From positions 7,110,001 through 7,174,000 of the forward strand of contig NC_080569.1 of assembly GCF_030253575.1 (NCBI RefSeq): a stretch of DNA of 64,000 nucleotides. The letters are read 5' to 3'. A model generated the notes under the pieces. The model was not told the DNA's origin. It did not search any database and saw only the letters and a program-made list of their open reading frames with translations. The translations under genes were made by a program, and so were the position numbers. This DNA comes from Rhododendron vialii. Its lineage: Eukaryota > Streptophyta > Magnoliopsida > Ericales > Ericaceae. Positions 34,530 to 46,900 of the stretch are shown here, piece by piece. Positions within the stretch are counted from its first letter, which is position 1; the number at the start of each line of letters is the position of its first letter.

Positions 34530-34762
34530 AAATTTTCAAGGCCGGGGGATATCACGGGATGTCCGGTCGACACATTCGAGCCGTTTAATGTGATTTTGGA
34601 CGGTTCAAATTTGGAGAGAGGAAAAGAGAGAGAAAGAGGAGGTGTGGAGGAGAGAGAGAGTTTTAATCTGAGTCGTCCAGAAGTGCATCGAACGGTTCAA
34701 AAGTGTCGAGCGAACACCACATGAGATCGATAAATCCGCTCGGCACTGAAAATTTTCTTGTA
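34530..34762. mobile_element. MITE of the G-box family (member 3), upstream of LSH
   Basis: Ends ACTGAAAATTTTCAAGGCC and CGGCACTGAAAATTTTC. Same internal layout as 31827-32053, with a GAGAGAG-rich centre, but its CACGTG hexamers have decayed. It lies about 470-700 bp upstream of the LSH start codon on the minus strand. Confidence 0.7.
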
Positions 34763-35237
34763 TTGAAGAGTGTGAAAAATACATAAAAGTATGTGAAAGT
34801 GTATCCATATCTTACCAAATTCCCCTCTTCCCGTGTACCAAAGTTTTTGGAGCTGGTAGTGTTTTAAGTAAAATTTTAGAGTGTAAAAATTGAAATGTCA
34901 CCTTGTTTGGTTCACATCTCAACTCATCTTATTTTTCTCTCTATACGTTTTTCAATACATTTTTCTCTCTATCTCTCTCCACTTATTACCACTCATTACA
35001 TCAAAAATAACTTTTAAAAATGCAAACCAATCAAGGCGTAACGGTTAAAAATGAACGGGAACGGAGATACAGAGAAAAACCTATTCAAGAATTTGACCTA
35101 ATTTCTGAAATATACTCCTCAATATGAATATAGTACATGACATATTTGAATAAACGCCAATGGAAATTACTCTTAAAAACAATTGAAATTTAAAGTCACA
35201 ACCAAAATTAAACTTACATTAATATCTTACTAGGGTA

Positions 35238-36747
35238 TAAGGGTGACAAATTGAACTCAAATCTATTAACAAATCCAAATTTATCAACTAAAAAATAGAT
35301 CCAACCCAACCCATTTATAAATTGAGTTAGAATGAGACTCAACCCATTCTAATGGGTCTTAATTGCATATCAATTGAATATCAATTGGGTCAACTTAAAT
35401 GATCCAACAAGACATGCATATAACCCATGAGATTGTTGAGAGTTTGTTCCTTTTGATGGATCCAAAATCATTCACGCGGACTTCTACGGCATGAGAGTCG
35501 AGACTCAAACACAGTTGAGTCGTTGTACTTTAATTTCATTTTCAACTATTCTGTCACCATAAACAACAATTGTTAAGACCTAGTTTTCCCCACACACACA
35601 AAAAAAAGAAAAAAGACAACTTGTCTTTTAAGTAGTCCTTATTCGCTTTTTTTGCATTCCTTAAATTTGGGTCAAGCATTAGTCCTGTTTTTTTTTGGAA
35701 TGGGAGATACCGCCAAGATGATTGTTCATCTTGGCACTGACAACTTGGATCTAATTTAAGTGCACAAATATCTGAATCATCTGTTGCTCAGATTAAGATC
35801 TGAACTATCGATTACCAAGATGATTGGCTGCTCGGCACCGCAGCTTGGCATGCTTGGCGGCATCCCCGGGTTAGTAAAGAGCCGTTCGCCAACTCGATTA
35901 GGGTCTGTTTGATTAAAATATATATATTAGATTTTGCCCAGGCTCGGCAACTGCAAGCATATAATTGAAAAGTTGCTCTTGCAACGAGGTCTTTTTATCC
36001 AAAATGGAGATTTCGAATATCTCATTTGGGAGTAATTTTTTTTGTCACAGTAGCATGTAGAAAAAACTAGGTCTTAACTTTCTCTTTTAGTACTTTTTGT
36101 TTTTATTCAATTTTTTCGCGATTGTTCATTTTATGCTAACTTTTTTTTGACTTTTTGATTCATTTCGACGAGATGAATCGGAAAAGTAATTTTTTTTTAA
36201 CTTTTACCTGAATATTTTAGGAAATAACCACTTTTAAGTAAAAAAAAGTGAACTTTTTTTTTTCCTTTTCAGCGGTGTTGCTCCCCCACTGCAATACTCA
36301 ATTTCCCGTTTGTCTCAGCAATTAATGGTACAAAATTTGAAAAATCTCTTCCAACCCAAGAAGAGTCTTTTAAAATCTAGAGATTGAAAACAATGGAGAG
36401 AGCGGTGAAACAGAGTGGCGGTAGCCTTTTTGTTTAATTTGCTCATCCTAGTATACATGGATAATATGGTAATTTTTTTATATATGGGTATTTTAGTCAT
36501 TTAAATGTATAGGGGTAATATGGTCATTTCAGTGAATATGGGTATTTTAGTCATTTTAAAATTTTAGTATATAGTATGTAATTGGGTTAATGGGCGGATC
36601 GGGTTTGATTTTAAATAAATGGGTCGGGTCGGGTGTGGGTAATTGAACTCATAATTAATTGGTCTAAATGGGTCAATGACCCATTAAAGACCCAACCCAC
36701 TAACAACTTGCCCATTTTTGCCCAAACCCGCCCATTTGACACCCCTA
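35238..36747 (+). mobile_element. hAT-like nonautonomous element, second member
   Basis: The element is 1510 bp with ends TAAGGGTG and CACCCCTA, and an 8-bp TSD CTAGGGTA/CTAGGGTC (35230-35237, 36748-36755, one mismatch). The outer 200-290 bp match 4383-6092, including GACCCATTAAAGACCCAACC, but the interiors differ. Nested inside are a CCAAGATGATTG foldback at 35700-35870 and an AT-rich block at 36085-36265. No transposase. Confidence 0.82.
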
Positions 36748-36755
36748 CTAGGGTC

Positions 36756-37789
36756 TATGAAATTGCCATAAGGACGAAGTTCCTAGGAATATAACAATGA
36801 GAATATCATGACCGTTTAAAAAATATATGACACTTAGAATATGATCTACAAAAGAGTATAATATTTGACTAGTATACAAAAACGTCTAAGTAGAGAATAA
36901 CGAAAAAAAATACTAATATTTAAGTAAAAACGAGAAAGACTAAAGAAAGATTATTACATAAAATAAAATAAAATTGAAGTATAGAGTCTAATTTCAAAGG
37001 CCAACTACGTAAAATAGATAGGTAAGTTCATAGATATTTTACTTTTTGAATCTAGGTGGATGCTTAGGAATTGGAAAAAAACAAAGATTGACTAAAATGT
37101 TCTCTTTTTATTGATATTGGGCAAAACAGAAGAACTTATTTTATTATAAGTAATTTTTGGAGAATTTTATGATAAATAGGTGATGGCTTTTGACAACGGC
37201 TTGTTGATAATTGATAAATCCCGAATTATGTATATTTAGGCCCTTTAAGTTATAGCCTTATAGGAGTACTTGTTAAGTTGTTAGTCATATTTATTGGATA
37301 TGGGATACTTGTTTACTCTCTTTTGTGTTTCAAGTCATTCGTGCAATTTGTGACGCTTAAGCATCGACTTGAAAAGTTTGAAGTCGGTTTGGAGGTCAAA
37401 GTGGAAGTTCTGAAAGTTTGTGGGCCCATTTGCTTATGTTTTGATATTCTGGGTGCGGAGTGTAATTTCTACCCAAAAAATACATGCGTATTCCGAATTT
37501 AAAACCAGTTTTGGGGTTTGGACCTAAATTATGAAAGGAAATGACTTGACTGCAAAGGTGCTGTCTCAGTGATCACAACCTTCGAATAGTATTTTTAATA
37601 GTTCAGATTTATTTTGATATAAAAGAAATAGCTTGTCTATAGTTAAAACGGAGGGATAAAGTGGAGAAGGGGAATGAGGATAGGGTATTATTTATGCTCA
37701 CCTCGAAACACTTTTGTATTTTTTGACCCCAAAACTGACTAAGGGGGGATAAAATGGAGAGCTCGTCTGAGTGGGAATTGCCCAACCAA
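36756..37789. other. Intergenic DNA
   Basis: No gene recognised. A 74-codon frame at 37278-37502 has no domain; the surrounding sequence has the look of retroelement remnants but I cannot place it. Confidence 0.4.
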
Positions 37790-38025
37790 ACTAAGGCTTC
37801 ATTCCGAAACGTGAAATAAGTATTTATTTTTTAAGAAGGCAATTTCAAGCTCAAAAATAATGGTTTTATTGAAATCTAAAAATATGCAATATGGATCTTG
37901 TTTAAAAGATCTCATTGAGATCTTTAATACGGTACCAAAAAAATCAAAAAATTATTTTTCATTTAAATATTTTTTAGTTTGAAAATGTGAAATAAGTATT
38001 TATTTTTAAGAAGGTGTTCTGAAAT
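37790..38025. mobile_element. AT-rich MITE (GTTCC/GGAAC family)
   Basis: Both ends contain GAAATAAGTATTTATTTTT in inverted arrangement with ATTCCGAAAC and GTTCTGAAATGG at the outer edges. The interior has GATCTCATTGAGATCTTTAA, shared with 59640-59930. Confidence 0.7.
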
Positions 38026-38109
38026 GGGCTCTAAGCCAAATCTGTTCCATCAAGGCCTCATCGTGACGGATAAAATAATACCCCATGCTATCCAATTGAG
38101 ACATTCAAC

Positions 38110-38556
38110 TAAGGGTCATCATTTGGCCCGAAGGCCCGCGGCCCGCCCAGCCCATCGGGCTTTTACCCGGCCTAAACCCGTGAAACGGGCGGGCCGGCCC
38201 GGCCCATAGTTTGTAATGGGCGGGCTCGAGCCTATAAATTTTTACTCGGCCCGCGCCGTAGACCCGGCCAGTGAGCCCGCCCGTGGTACCCGTCCAAAAG
38301 CCCGCCCACGGGCCCGTCCATTAGCCCTAAATCCCACAAATCCTTTCTTTTTTCCCTTTCTCAAGGAAATTTAAGCCCGCCCGGTGGCCCGCTAGCCCGT
38401 CAATTGGGCTAGCCCGCGGGCCGGGCTTGGGCTTCAATTTATAGTAGGAAGCCCGGCCCGCCCGGCTCACAAAAAAGAAAAAGCCCGATCGGCCCGGCCC
38501 GTGGGCAGGCTTGGGTAGAACATTGACGGGCTGGGCCAGCCCGATGATGACCCTTA
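38110..38556 (+). mobile_element. GC-rich hAT MITE
   Basis: The element is 447 bp with ends TAAGGGTCATCAT and ATGATGACCCTTA, and a perfect 8-bp TSD CATTCAAC (38102-38109, 38557-38564). The interior is almost entirely GGCCCG-type repeats, an abrupt GC spike in AT-rich surroundings. Short open frames across it are composition artefacts. Confidence 0.93.
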
Positions 38557-38642
38557 CATTCAACAAATCTATCACACCCTCTACTTCTTCGTGATTTCAT
38601 TTGGTCTCCACTTGATTGGCCCACCAACCGACTATAATGCAG

Positions 38643-38654
38643 ATACATACATAC

Positions 38655-38716
<62 letters not shown>

Positions 38717-38722
38717 GTATGT
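38643..38722 (+). repeat. AT/ATAC microsatellite
   Basis: Interrupted (AT)n with ACATACAT steps, about 80 bp. Confidence 0.95.
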
Positions 38723-38846
38723 CTAATAGGAAAACAATTAGTACAACAATAATAAATGTTGCCCCATACCATTCACTCATTCAGCCATAAATTAAGATGA
38801 ATACATCTTTAATTAATTTGGAACTTTTTTGCGTGTAACGACTTTA

Positions 38847-39636
38847 GGCTATCCACAGTGGTATAATCAAAAGTCAATTATTTTTAAAGTTAACAATGTT
38901 TGTGTAAAAAATGGCTCACAATAGTATAATCAAACTTAACAACATTCTTAGAAATAATTAAATTTTGGGCTTTGAATAACCAAAACTAGAAACCTTTTTC
39001 AATAATCAAAATTTGTGGATCTCACATCACATAAGTTAACTGGTTTAAAAATTTGTATATACGCGTGTTTCAAGTGGTAGTTTCTTCTTCTCTTCTTTGC
39101 ATATTCTATATCTCATTTTCTTCACCTACAAACTATTATCTTTCTTTCCTTCCAAAAGAGAAGCTCATATCTTTCGATCATCTACAATTCAACTCATTAT
39201 CGTCAGATTAAGGTATTTCACTTTTCTTTTTTTTTTCGTTTCTATTTTATTTTTTTTCGTTCCTTTCCCTGTGGTTGAGTACATGAAAAACCTTGCATTC
39301 TTTTCCAAATCTGGTTTTTTTTTTAGTACATTATTTTTTTTCCAAATTCATAATATGAGGAATGGAAATCACCAATTTCTTCCCCAAAATTAATGGAGAT
39401 AATCGATATATTTTTGCCAAAAAAAAAAAAACAGTAATAGAGGGAAGTGATTAATGGTGGAAAACATAAGGGAAGAGAGAGTGAAATTGTAGTGGACCCC
39501 TTATTTTGGTTATGGACCAAAAGTGACCATTGTGGACCTCAACATTGTTAAGCTTAGCAACCTTTTAAATGGATAATCAAAAGCCGATGTGTCAACTTTT
39601 GGTTATCTATTTTTTATTATACCACTGTGGATGGCC
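38847..39636. mobile_element. Harbinger/Tourist-like element
   Basis: The element is 790 bp with ends GGCTATCCACAGTGGTATAAT and the inverse, flanked by the trinucleotide TTA on both sides (38844-38846, 39637-39639), as in PIF/Harbinger. A TTAACAACATT motif recurs in both arms. No transposase. Confidence 0.85.
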
Positions 39637-39706
39637 TTAGAGAGAGAAAAGAGAGAAATAACCACTAATACTGGGTTTTTGTTACTGTATGTAAGTTCCT
39701 AATAAT

Positions 39707-40536
39707 GGACGCGGGGGCTCTGCTGTGCCTGAGACATAGCACCCCCACCCACACCCAAAAAAGCCCAAAAACGGTACTGTTTTCTAAGGGAAAAAATTTT
39801 AAGTTTCCTATTTACAATCCTATGGAGTAGAAACGTGATTATAAGAGTCTTAGAGATAAAATTTAATTATGTCTCTTTAGAATAATTTGATCAGAATAAT
39901 AAGATCTTCACACTAGTTCAAAAGGATTGAAAATTGGAGCAGATAATTTTTTAACTGTATTTGTATTTTTAATGTATAAACAATCTAAAAAAATTAAATA
40001 CTCCAATTTTTAATCTATTTGAATATGTGCGAAGATCTTATTATTCTAAACATATTATTCTAAAAAGACATAATTAACTTTTGTCTTTAAGGCTCTAATA
40101 ATCATGTTTCTGCGCCACATGATCCTAAATAAAGAGCAAATACTTAATTATGAGAGTTCTAGAGACAAAAGTTAATGATGATCCTTTAAAATAATATGTT
40201 CAGAATAATAAGATATTCACACTTATTCAAACAGATTAAAAATTAGAATACTTAATTTTTTAGAATGTTTATATATTAAAAATACAGTTAAAAATTTATC
40301 TGCTCCAATTTTCAATCCGTTTGAACCAATGTGAAGATCTTATTATTCTGATCAAATTATTCTAAAGAGGCATAATTAAATTTTATCTCTAAGACTCTTA
40401 TAATCACGTTTCTACTCTATAGAATTGCAAATAGAAAACTTAAAATTTTTTCCCTTAGAAAACTTTACCGTTTTTGGGCCTTTTTGAGCGTGGGTAGAGG
40501 GTGCTGTGCCTCAGGCACAGCAGAGCCCCCGCGTCC
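39707..40536 (+). mobile_element. Mutator-like foldback element (family 2), second copy
   Basis: The element is 830 bp with the same GGACGCGGGGGCTCTGCTG termini as 9091-9918 and the same internal block order, though clearly diverged inside. It has a perfect 9-bp TSD, CCTAATAAT (39698-39706 and 40537-40545). It lies in intergenic DNA between the LSH and Rab3GAP genes. Confidence 0.93.
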
Positions 40537-40734
40537 CCTAATAATCGTGGGTTGATAGCCGCATAGGTATATCAAGCCCACGCGCAGAGATCTTCTGATA
40601 AAGATTGCGATGAAGGCACATAACCATGGTTAGAGGATTGATAATCGTGGGTTGGTGGCCAATTTTGCCTATAGATATCGGAAGAAAGCTCACCACAAAC
40701 GATCCGAAATTGGATACATGAGAATAATCTGAGG

Positions 40735-41490
40735 CTCCGTTCCGGAAATCTTCTTAAAAAATAAATATTTATTTTGCCACTTCTCATTCAAAAATAAGAA
40801 GGGCTATTCCATAAAATTCAAATAAAAAGTTCCTTTCACATTTTCAAACTCAAAAATAATGCAAATGAAAAAAAAAAGTTCAATTTTTTTGCACCGTATT
40901 GAAGATCTCAATGAGATCTATCAAACAAGATCCATAGTGGTAGAAAAATTATTTGCGTAAACATATAATTTTTGAGCTTGAAGTTGCCTTGTACAAAAAA
41001 TAAGACTGTTGCTATGATAATGGGCGCCGGCGGAGGGAAATCGTACCGGCGGCCCTGCCGGGCCGTATCCGGCCACCGGACGGCCGATCCGATCCGTCCA
41101 AAAATTCCAAAAAAAAAAACGAGGGGCCTATGCGAGAATCAATGGCATCCGAGGTGTATAGGGTGCTTGATCCGAGCACTCCTTTTCCGTGTATATATGA
41201 TCAAGCACCCTACACGGAAAATGGGTGCTCAGATCAAGCACCTTACACACCTCGGATGCCGTTGATTCCCGCGAAAACCCCCTTGTTTTTTTTTTATAGA
41301 ATTTTTGGACGGCTCGGATCGGCCGTCCGGTGGCCGGAGACAGCCCAGCCAGGCTGCCGGTACGATTTCCCTCCCCGGTCGGTCGGTACCTATATAAAAT
41401 CATCCAAAATAAGTAGCAGCCTTCTTATTTTCCGGAACAAGCCTTCTTATTACACAAAAAATAAGTTCTTATTTCGTTTCTGGAACGGGC
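40735..41490. mobile_element. AT-rich MITE (GTTCC/GGAAC family), split by another insertion
   Basis: The left part (40735-41010) and right part (41400-41490) together make one element: GAGGCTCCGTTCCGGAA at the left, GTTTCTGGAACGGGCTC at the right. The foldback at 41023-41390 interrupts it. Confidence 0.7.
41023..41390. mobile_element. Foldback MITE, second copy, nested in another MITE
   Basis: Arms share GGAGGGAAATCGTACCGG, GGCCACCGGACGGCC, and GTGCTTGATCCGAGCAC with 30670-31093. It lies within the AT-rich MITE at 40735-41490, splitting it, so it is the younger insertion. Confidence 0.8.
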
Positions 41491-42135
41491 TCTGAGTAAT
41501 ACTAGGTTTTCATCATTATCATCCATTGTGAGTTTTCGGACTATTGCTTCTAGTCCACCATTTGCTCACGAGAGGAAACTGACGTGATTGTCGGAGGATA
41601 TTTTTTTACTATCAAAGTCGGCCAGAGTGTCACTAATGTCCCAAGAAAATATCCCAAAAATGTTTCCGAATCCATAACATGTTGTGATTCAGTCAAACGC
41701 GTAAGTCAAGTACCCCTTAGAAAGTCTCTATTATACCTATTGAATTTGAATGAATTTTGGGTATGGATCCATAGACTTCCTCATGGCCCCATTTATTTTG
41801 TAGCTAACCTATTTAAGGAGTATATATAAAAAGGGAAAATTCAGAAAAGACACAAAAATTTTATTTCCAGTCTATCAAGAAGTGGCGTAGGTGGACGGGA
41901 TGGTGGTTTCATCATGCGGCCCATGCAATTTGTTTCAATTTCTTAAATGATTTTTTTTCATGTAAAATAAAATAAAAGGTATCCAATGCCTTCTTTCCCA
42001 GTCTACTTGTGTGAGGAAAAATAAAAACAAAAACAAAGATATAGTACTCCTATGTCAATTTGACAGCCACACATTAGATTAGTACGAAACCACTATTTCT
42101 ATTAATTTCGATGACATCAGATGAGTCCCACCATA

Positions 42136-42283
42136 CCAATGAGCTCCTGTCCCAGTTGGTAATTCATGTCCTTCTCATGTGGGAGACCAAAATTCGAATC
42201 CCATCGTGAGCGTTTAAGATTCAGGATTATAGATAATTTCTGAAATCATTTGTGGACTAACGTATTAATACCCTGCTAACGAA
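42136..42283 (+). mobile_element. tRNA-derived SINE
   Basis: A 148-bp insertion flanked by the 10-bp direct repeat TCCCACCATA (42126-42135, 42284-42293). Box A is CCCAGTTGGT and box B is AATTCGAATCC, spaced about 45 bp apart. No protein. Confidence 0.75.
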
Positions 42284-42293
42284 TCCCACCATA

Positions 42294-43923
42294 AACGATT
42301 CCTCTTAATCATTCATCATGACTTCAAGCAATCAGAGGTAGCTTGGAATATGAAAACATAGAGGCTATACTAGGGGGCATATTAAAGCCGAAACTAGTTC
42401 ATAGGGACCTCTTTTATTATATTATCCCATTAGGTTCAGCGAAATAATTAGGTTAAGCTTGTGTTTTCAATTTTGTATTTGGAATCGTTATGTTATCGGC
42501 TAGATAGGAAACAAGGTCGGTCTCATCCTTACAAAAAATATTTACTGGAGAATTAGGTTATGTATGCATTTATTATTGTTATTATTATTTGATTTGCTAG
42601 GTGAAATAGCATAATGGTGCTCGGGGACTAGTGAATAATGAATCCTTCCCACAACCCACATTTATCAGATCAAATTTGTTTTCAAATCACATTTATAGTT
42701 AACCATGTTTTCAAATCAAATTTGTTTTAAACATGACGGCTGGCGTGAATTCGAAAATAAACTTTTAAGACAAATGTGTATCGATCATGTGTTTATTGAT
42801 ATCTGATCAACGTAATTTTTGACACGATTATATTGCCCAACAAGTTTTACGAAATGAGTGATTCTTCGGATAAATTATTTTAGAGTACTCCACGCGGAGA
42901 TTCCATTTTTGAGAGTAGAACAGGAAGGTTGTTTCTCCACTCACATCAGGTGTCCCAATTGTCTTTCCCATTGATCAATTGTTGATGGATTGGTGTAAAG
43001 TAAAATTGGATTATGCCACAAATGTACTAGTACACAGGTCATTGTTACATTTAATTACCCCTACCCACCATCCATATCTTGTGTACCCATTTATGATGTT
43101 GGGTCTACATCCAACTGATGGTGACCCAAATATCATGAAAGCTATAGCATGAGTACTACTTGGATGTATGTGTAACGGGTAAAAAAAAACCCACAAGAAA
43201 TGAAAAAGAAAAGCTAGAAGATGCCATTTAGTTTGTGACTTTGAGTGTTGAGATGACAAGAGTACACCAAAAGTTATTGTCAAGTCATAGGGGAGTGCAA
43301 GTGGGGCGCCAATCCAGTTGTGACGTTGATTTTCGCATTTCCCAATTAACCATTTGCACTTCCGAAAGTGTAATGCAAAAATCAACTGTATATAGAGATT
43401 GATTTTCACATTCCATTTTTTGGAGTGCACATAGTAAATTTTGGAGGGCGAAAATTATACTGTCATAATTATAATCATTAGCAAAGAAGAATTTAAAACC
43501 TTGACAACTGAAGTATTCGTACTGTTACTCATCATTGAACCACGCAAATATCAGATATTGATTCCATTTTTACCGCCCAGAGTTTTAATCCCACAAGTGA
43601 ATCTACACAAAATTTTCCTATCCAGAGTTTCTCGAGCCGTGCCTCTAGGCGGGCATGCGCTAATACACTATTGTCGTAGAATATTTTTGTTTGATATAAC
43701 CAGAAGGAGCCATGCAGGGATCGTGCACTAGATGGATGGGTCAGGTGCAACTGTTCATGATTGCAGGCCTCACTAAAGGCCATGAGAGGCACTTATAAAA
43801 GAGAGTAAACACCACCGCATACCTTATCTGTGGGAATGACTCAACAAATCCACACAAGCACAACTAATGTATTTTCATGAATCCACAGATTCTTTACTTA
43901 TTCAATACAGGCAAGTCCAGCGA
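42294..43923. other. Intergenic DNA and Rab3GAP 3' flank
   Basis: No gene recognised. The part nearest 43924 must contain the 3' UTR of the minus-strand Rab3GAP gene. A 139-codon minus frame at 43011-43430 has no domain and no supporting structure. Confidence 0.45.
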
Positions 43924-46900
43924 TTAATCACAAGAGGCAACAGAGAGTGCTACCCGGAGATCATTTGAGGTACCACAGATATACATTCGGTATGTTTCTA
44001 TTTCTTTCTGGAAAGCTCTAGGCGTGGAGGCTGCATAGTAACTCCCTCTCATTCGATCGCACACGGCAAATATAATCTCCCTCAGGACTGGTTCATGGCC
44101 ATTCAGAAGATTGCCCATGCTTAGAACCTTCCTCCATGACTGGTTGGCAGTGGGTTGAGTAAACATGTTCGCAACTGCCTCTCTCTCCTGCCTCCTCACT
44201 TGATGCCTCTTATCAAACTCCTGAAAAAAAAAATCCAGGAAAAAACAAGTAAATATAAAAGCATGTCTTTTGAGAAAAGTTAATGTAGTCTAAGTAGTAC
44301 GGACAGGCCTATTGAACTCATCCATCCGTGTCCCAAGCCCTTGAGCACCGCCATGTGGTGCTCCAAGGGCTTTTTCACCACACGGTGGTGTGGGAGCCAC
44401 ACACTAGGTAGTGGAGCCCACACCAATGTGGTGGACAAGGCCCTTGGAGCACCATGTGGCAGTGCTCTAGGAGCAATTAATAATTTTCCCAAATGTGTGC
44501 CCAAGATGAAATTTTGTTAATCAGACACTCGAAAAAACCATTATGAGGTCAAAATATGTGATGTTAAAAAGTTTGGTCCTCGTAAAATTGTCATGCATGT
44601 CTTCAATACTTGTTAAGTGATTGTTGTTTTCGTATTTTCTACAGTAAAATACTAATTGTGTTTTATCTCCAATGTAATAGAGATACTGTTCTTTAATGTT
44701 TAAACAAATCTATAATCAATACCCTACAAGACATAGTTATTATATGACCAATGTGCCCCCAACATCTCCAGGTCTTTTTTTTTTTAATTACATTGTATCA
44801 GCATGTTCATGCCATGTCCATATCTGTGCTTATTTAGACTCCAGTTGATGGCGTTTAGAGCCAGAGGCAGTGCAGTGTTCAAAATGTTTCACCATTCCAT
44901 CAAAACCAAGATTAGAAATTTTGAAAGAATTTGTCCCTTTGCCTGGATTCTAGTCCATATGGACCAATTACATGCATGAATCATGTTTTGGATCTCCCTA
45001 ACCACAAATGATGTATGCGTCTATGCAAAAGCTCAATCTAAGAAATCAAATTCAAGAGCAATAGTTTTGTTACACCACCTACCCATGATTGTGTAACTAC
45101 TAAACTGCTAGAGTAAAAACAGAAATTGGGGAATTTACCATATCACCACTGCCTCCGACTGAGCCTGACCCCATTTTGGGTTGGTAAAAGTTGTAGTAGT
45201 CACTGAAAATAACTTCTGATAGACGTGGTACTTGCAAAAACTTGCGATGAAGAGAAGCTGCAACGGTCAGTAACTTTTCAACATGTTCGAAAACCACACA
45301 AAGCCGTCTCAGGTCTTCAATTATCTCACTGAGGATGAAGACACGATTTGCTGCAAGGCAGAGGCAGAAGGGGCGAATTCTTAGCACTCAGCATCTAGGT
45401 AAAGCGTCTACTAAAACTCGAGAAAATAAAAATAAATGATGCCAAAACAAAAATAAAGAGAAGTATACCTTGCAAAGGCTTCAGTGTAGAAGCCATTGTA
45501 GGATAAAGTTGACCCATTTTGGTGGTCATCTGCTTTAAGCCACCAAAAGAAGTCTGGTTTAAAGTGTCAGCTGAAGCTCTGAAGGCAGTGCAAACCATTT
45601 GTTCCAGCAACTGGTGTGGCCGCAATGTTTCCAAGTAATGAAGAACCTAAAAAGTTCAGTGGGGGCATGACAGGTCAAAGTCTACATCACAATAGAAGAA
45701 GGGTGCCGAATCTAAACAGCAATGCAAGGTCGTAAAAAGAAGAAGCCCATTCAATTACGGCTAAATTGTTACTAACGATTCTTGCGGAGTCCCACACCGC
45801 ACATACTTAAATTGCCTGTTTTCATTGTTTTGACAGAGTATTTAACGCAAATAACCCAGTAATTTGCCACCGTCACCTTTATGTTGGGGTCCACCCATAG
45901 GGGTGGGGTTTTGTGAAAGATACCCATAGTGTTGGGTGACTTGTGTGTTTTGCCCGTAGTCCCTTTGTATATAGCTTGTAAACCCTATTAGGGTTAGGGG
46001 TGCGACATAATGTGAGGGAAAGGGTGAGGCGAGTGTCGGGGCCTCCCGGAGAGGAACCGGCGTTGGTTCCCGGAGAGTTTTTTCACCTTTGTGTATATTG
46101 TGTGTTAATATATATCGAATGGAGTTTTTCTCTGAAATCACTGTGTGGGTTGTGTGCGTGGTGTCCCTCCGGTCCTAACACTTTATTCCTGAAAGCTTGT
46201 TTTAGTGCCACGTCTTTCCTTCAAAAGGAAGGCATCCTTGCATATATCCAATGTATTAATGCAAGGTTACTGCTCGCCATATCACATCTGTAGCTAATTG
46301 ATTGTTACTCAACACTTAAACAGATGCAGTGCAGGACATGGAAGTACAAAAATCAAAATAAGTTGCATAAAGCACACCAGGAAGAACTTTACCTTTTCTC
46401 CTTCTCGATTGGGATCCAAAAGTGGCTTCTGCTCGGACGCTGGCAAAGCAGGTACATCATTCCAAATTTTTCGCCACTTATTCCCATGCTCAGACATTCT
46501 CTCTGAAAGTCGTCCCCGAGGAGGCCAATCCTTTTTTGACCCTTCAGTTGCCTCATTTGTGGACACTTCTCCACTCTCTCCAAAGTTATCGTCCTCCCAA
46601 TCTCTAGGTGAATGCCAACGGATAAAATCTTCGAATACAGCATCTGGATTTGCTGCTTTGAATGCCGACATGTCTGGTTCAGATTTTCAAGAACACCAAA
46701 CATCAAGTTAAAATTTGAAGCAATTCACGGAAATGAATCATGCTTTCGAGTAATAAACTTACAATCATTACTTACACATGAAATTTATGAATTCAACAAA
46801 CTTATCAAACAGAAAGCAAGCAACAAATAATTTCAACGAAGTATATCAGCCATACCGCTGGGACATTTGTTGAACCCACCTTCAATGAATTTCTCATTAT

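Noticed and set aside
38024..38780. Frames of 61-113 codons around 38.0-38.8 kb
   Set aside because: They read the GGCCCG-rich hAT MITE and the AT microsatellite.
46298..46711. Plus-strand 137-codon frame
   Set aside because: Antisense to Rab3GAP exon 19, whose minus-strand reading has a clear family match.
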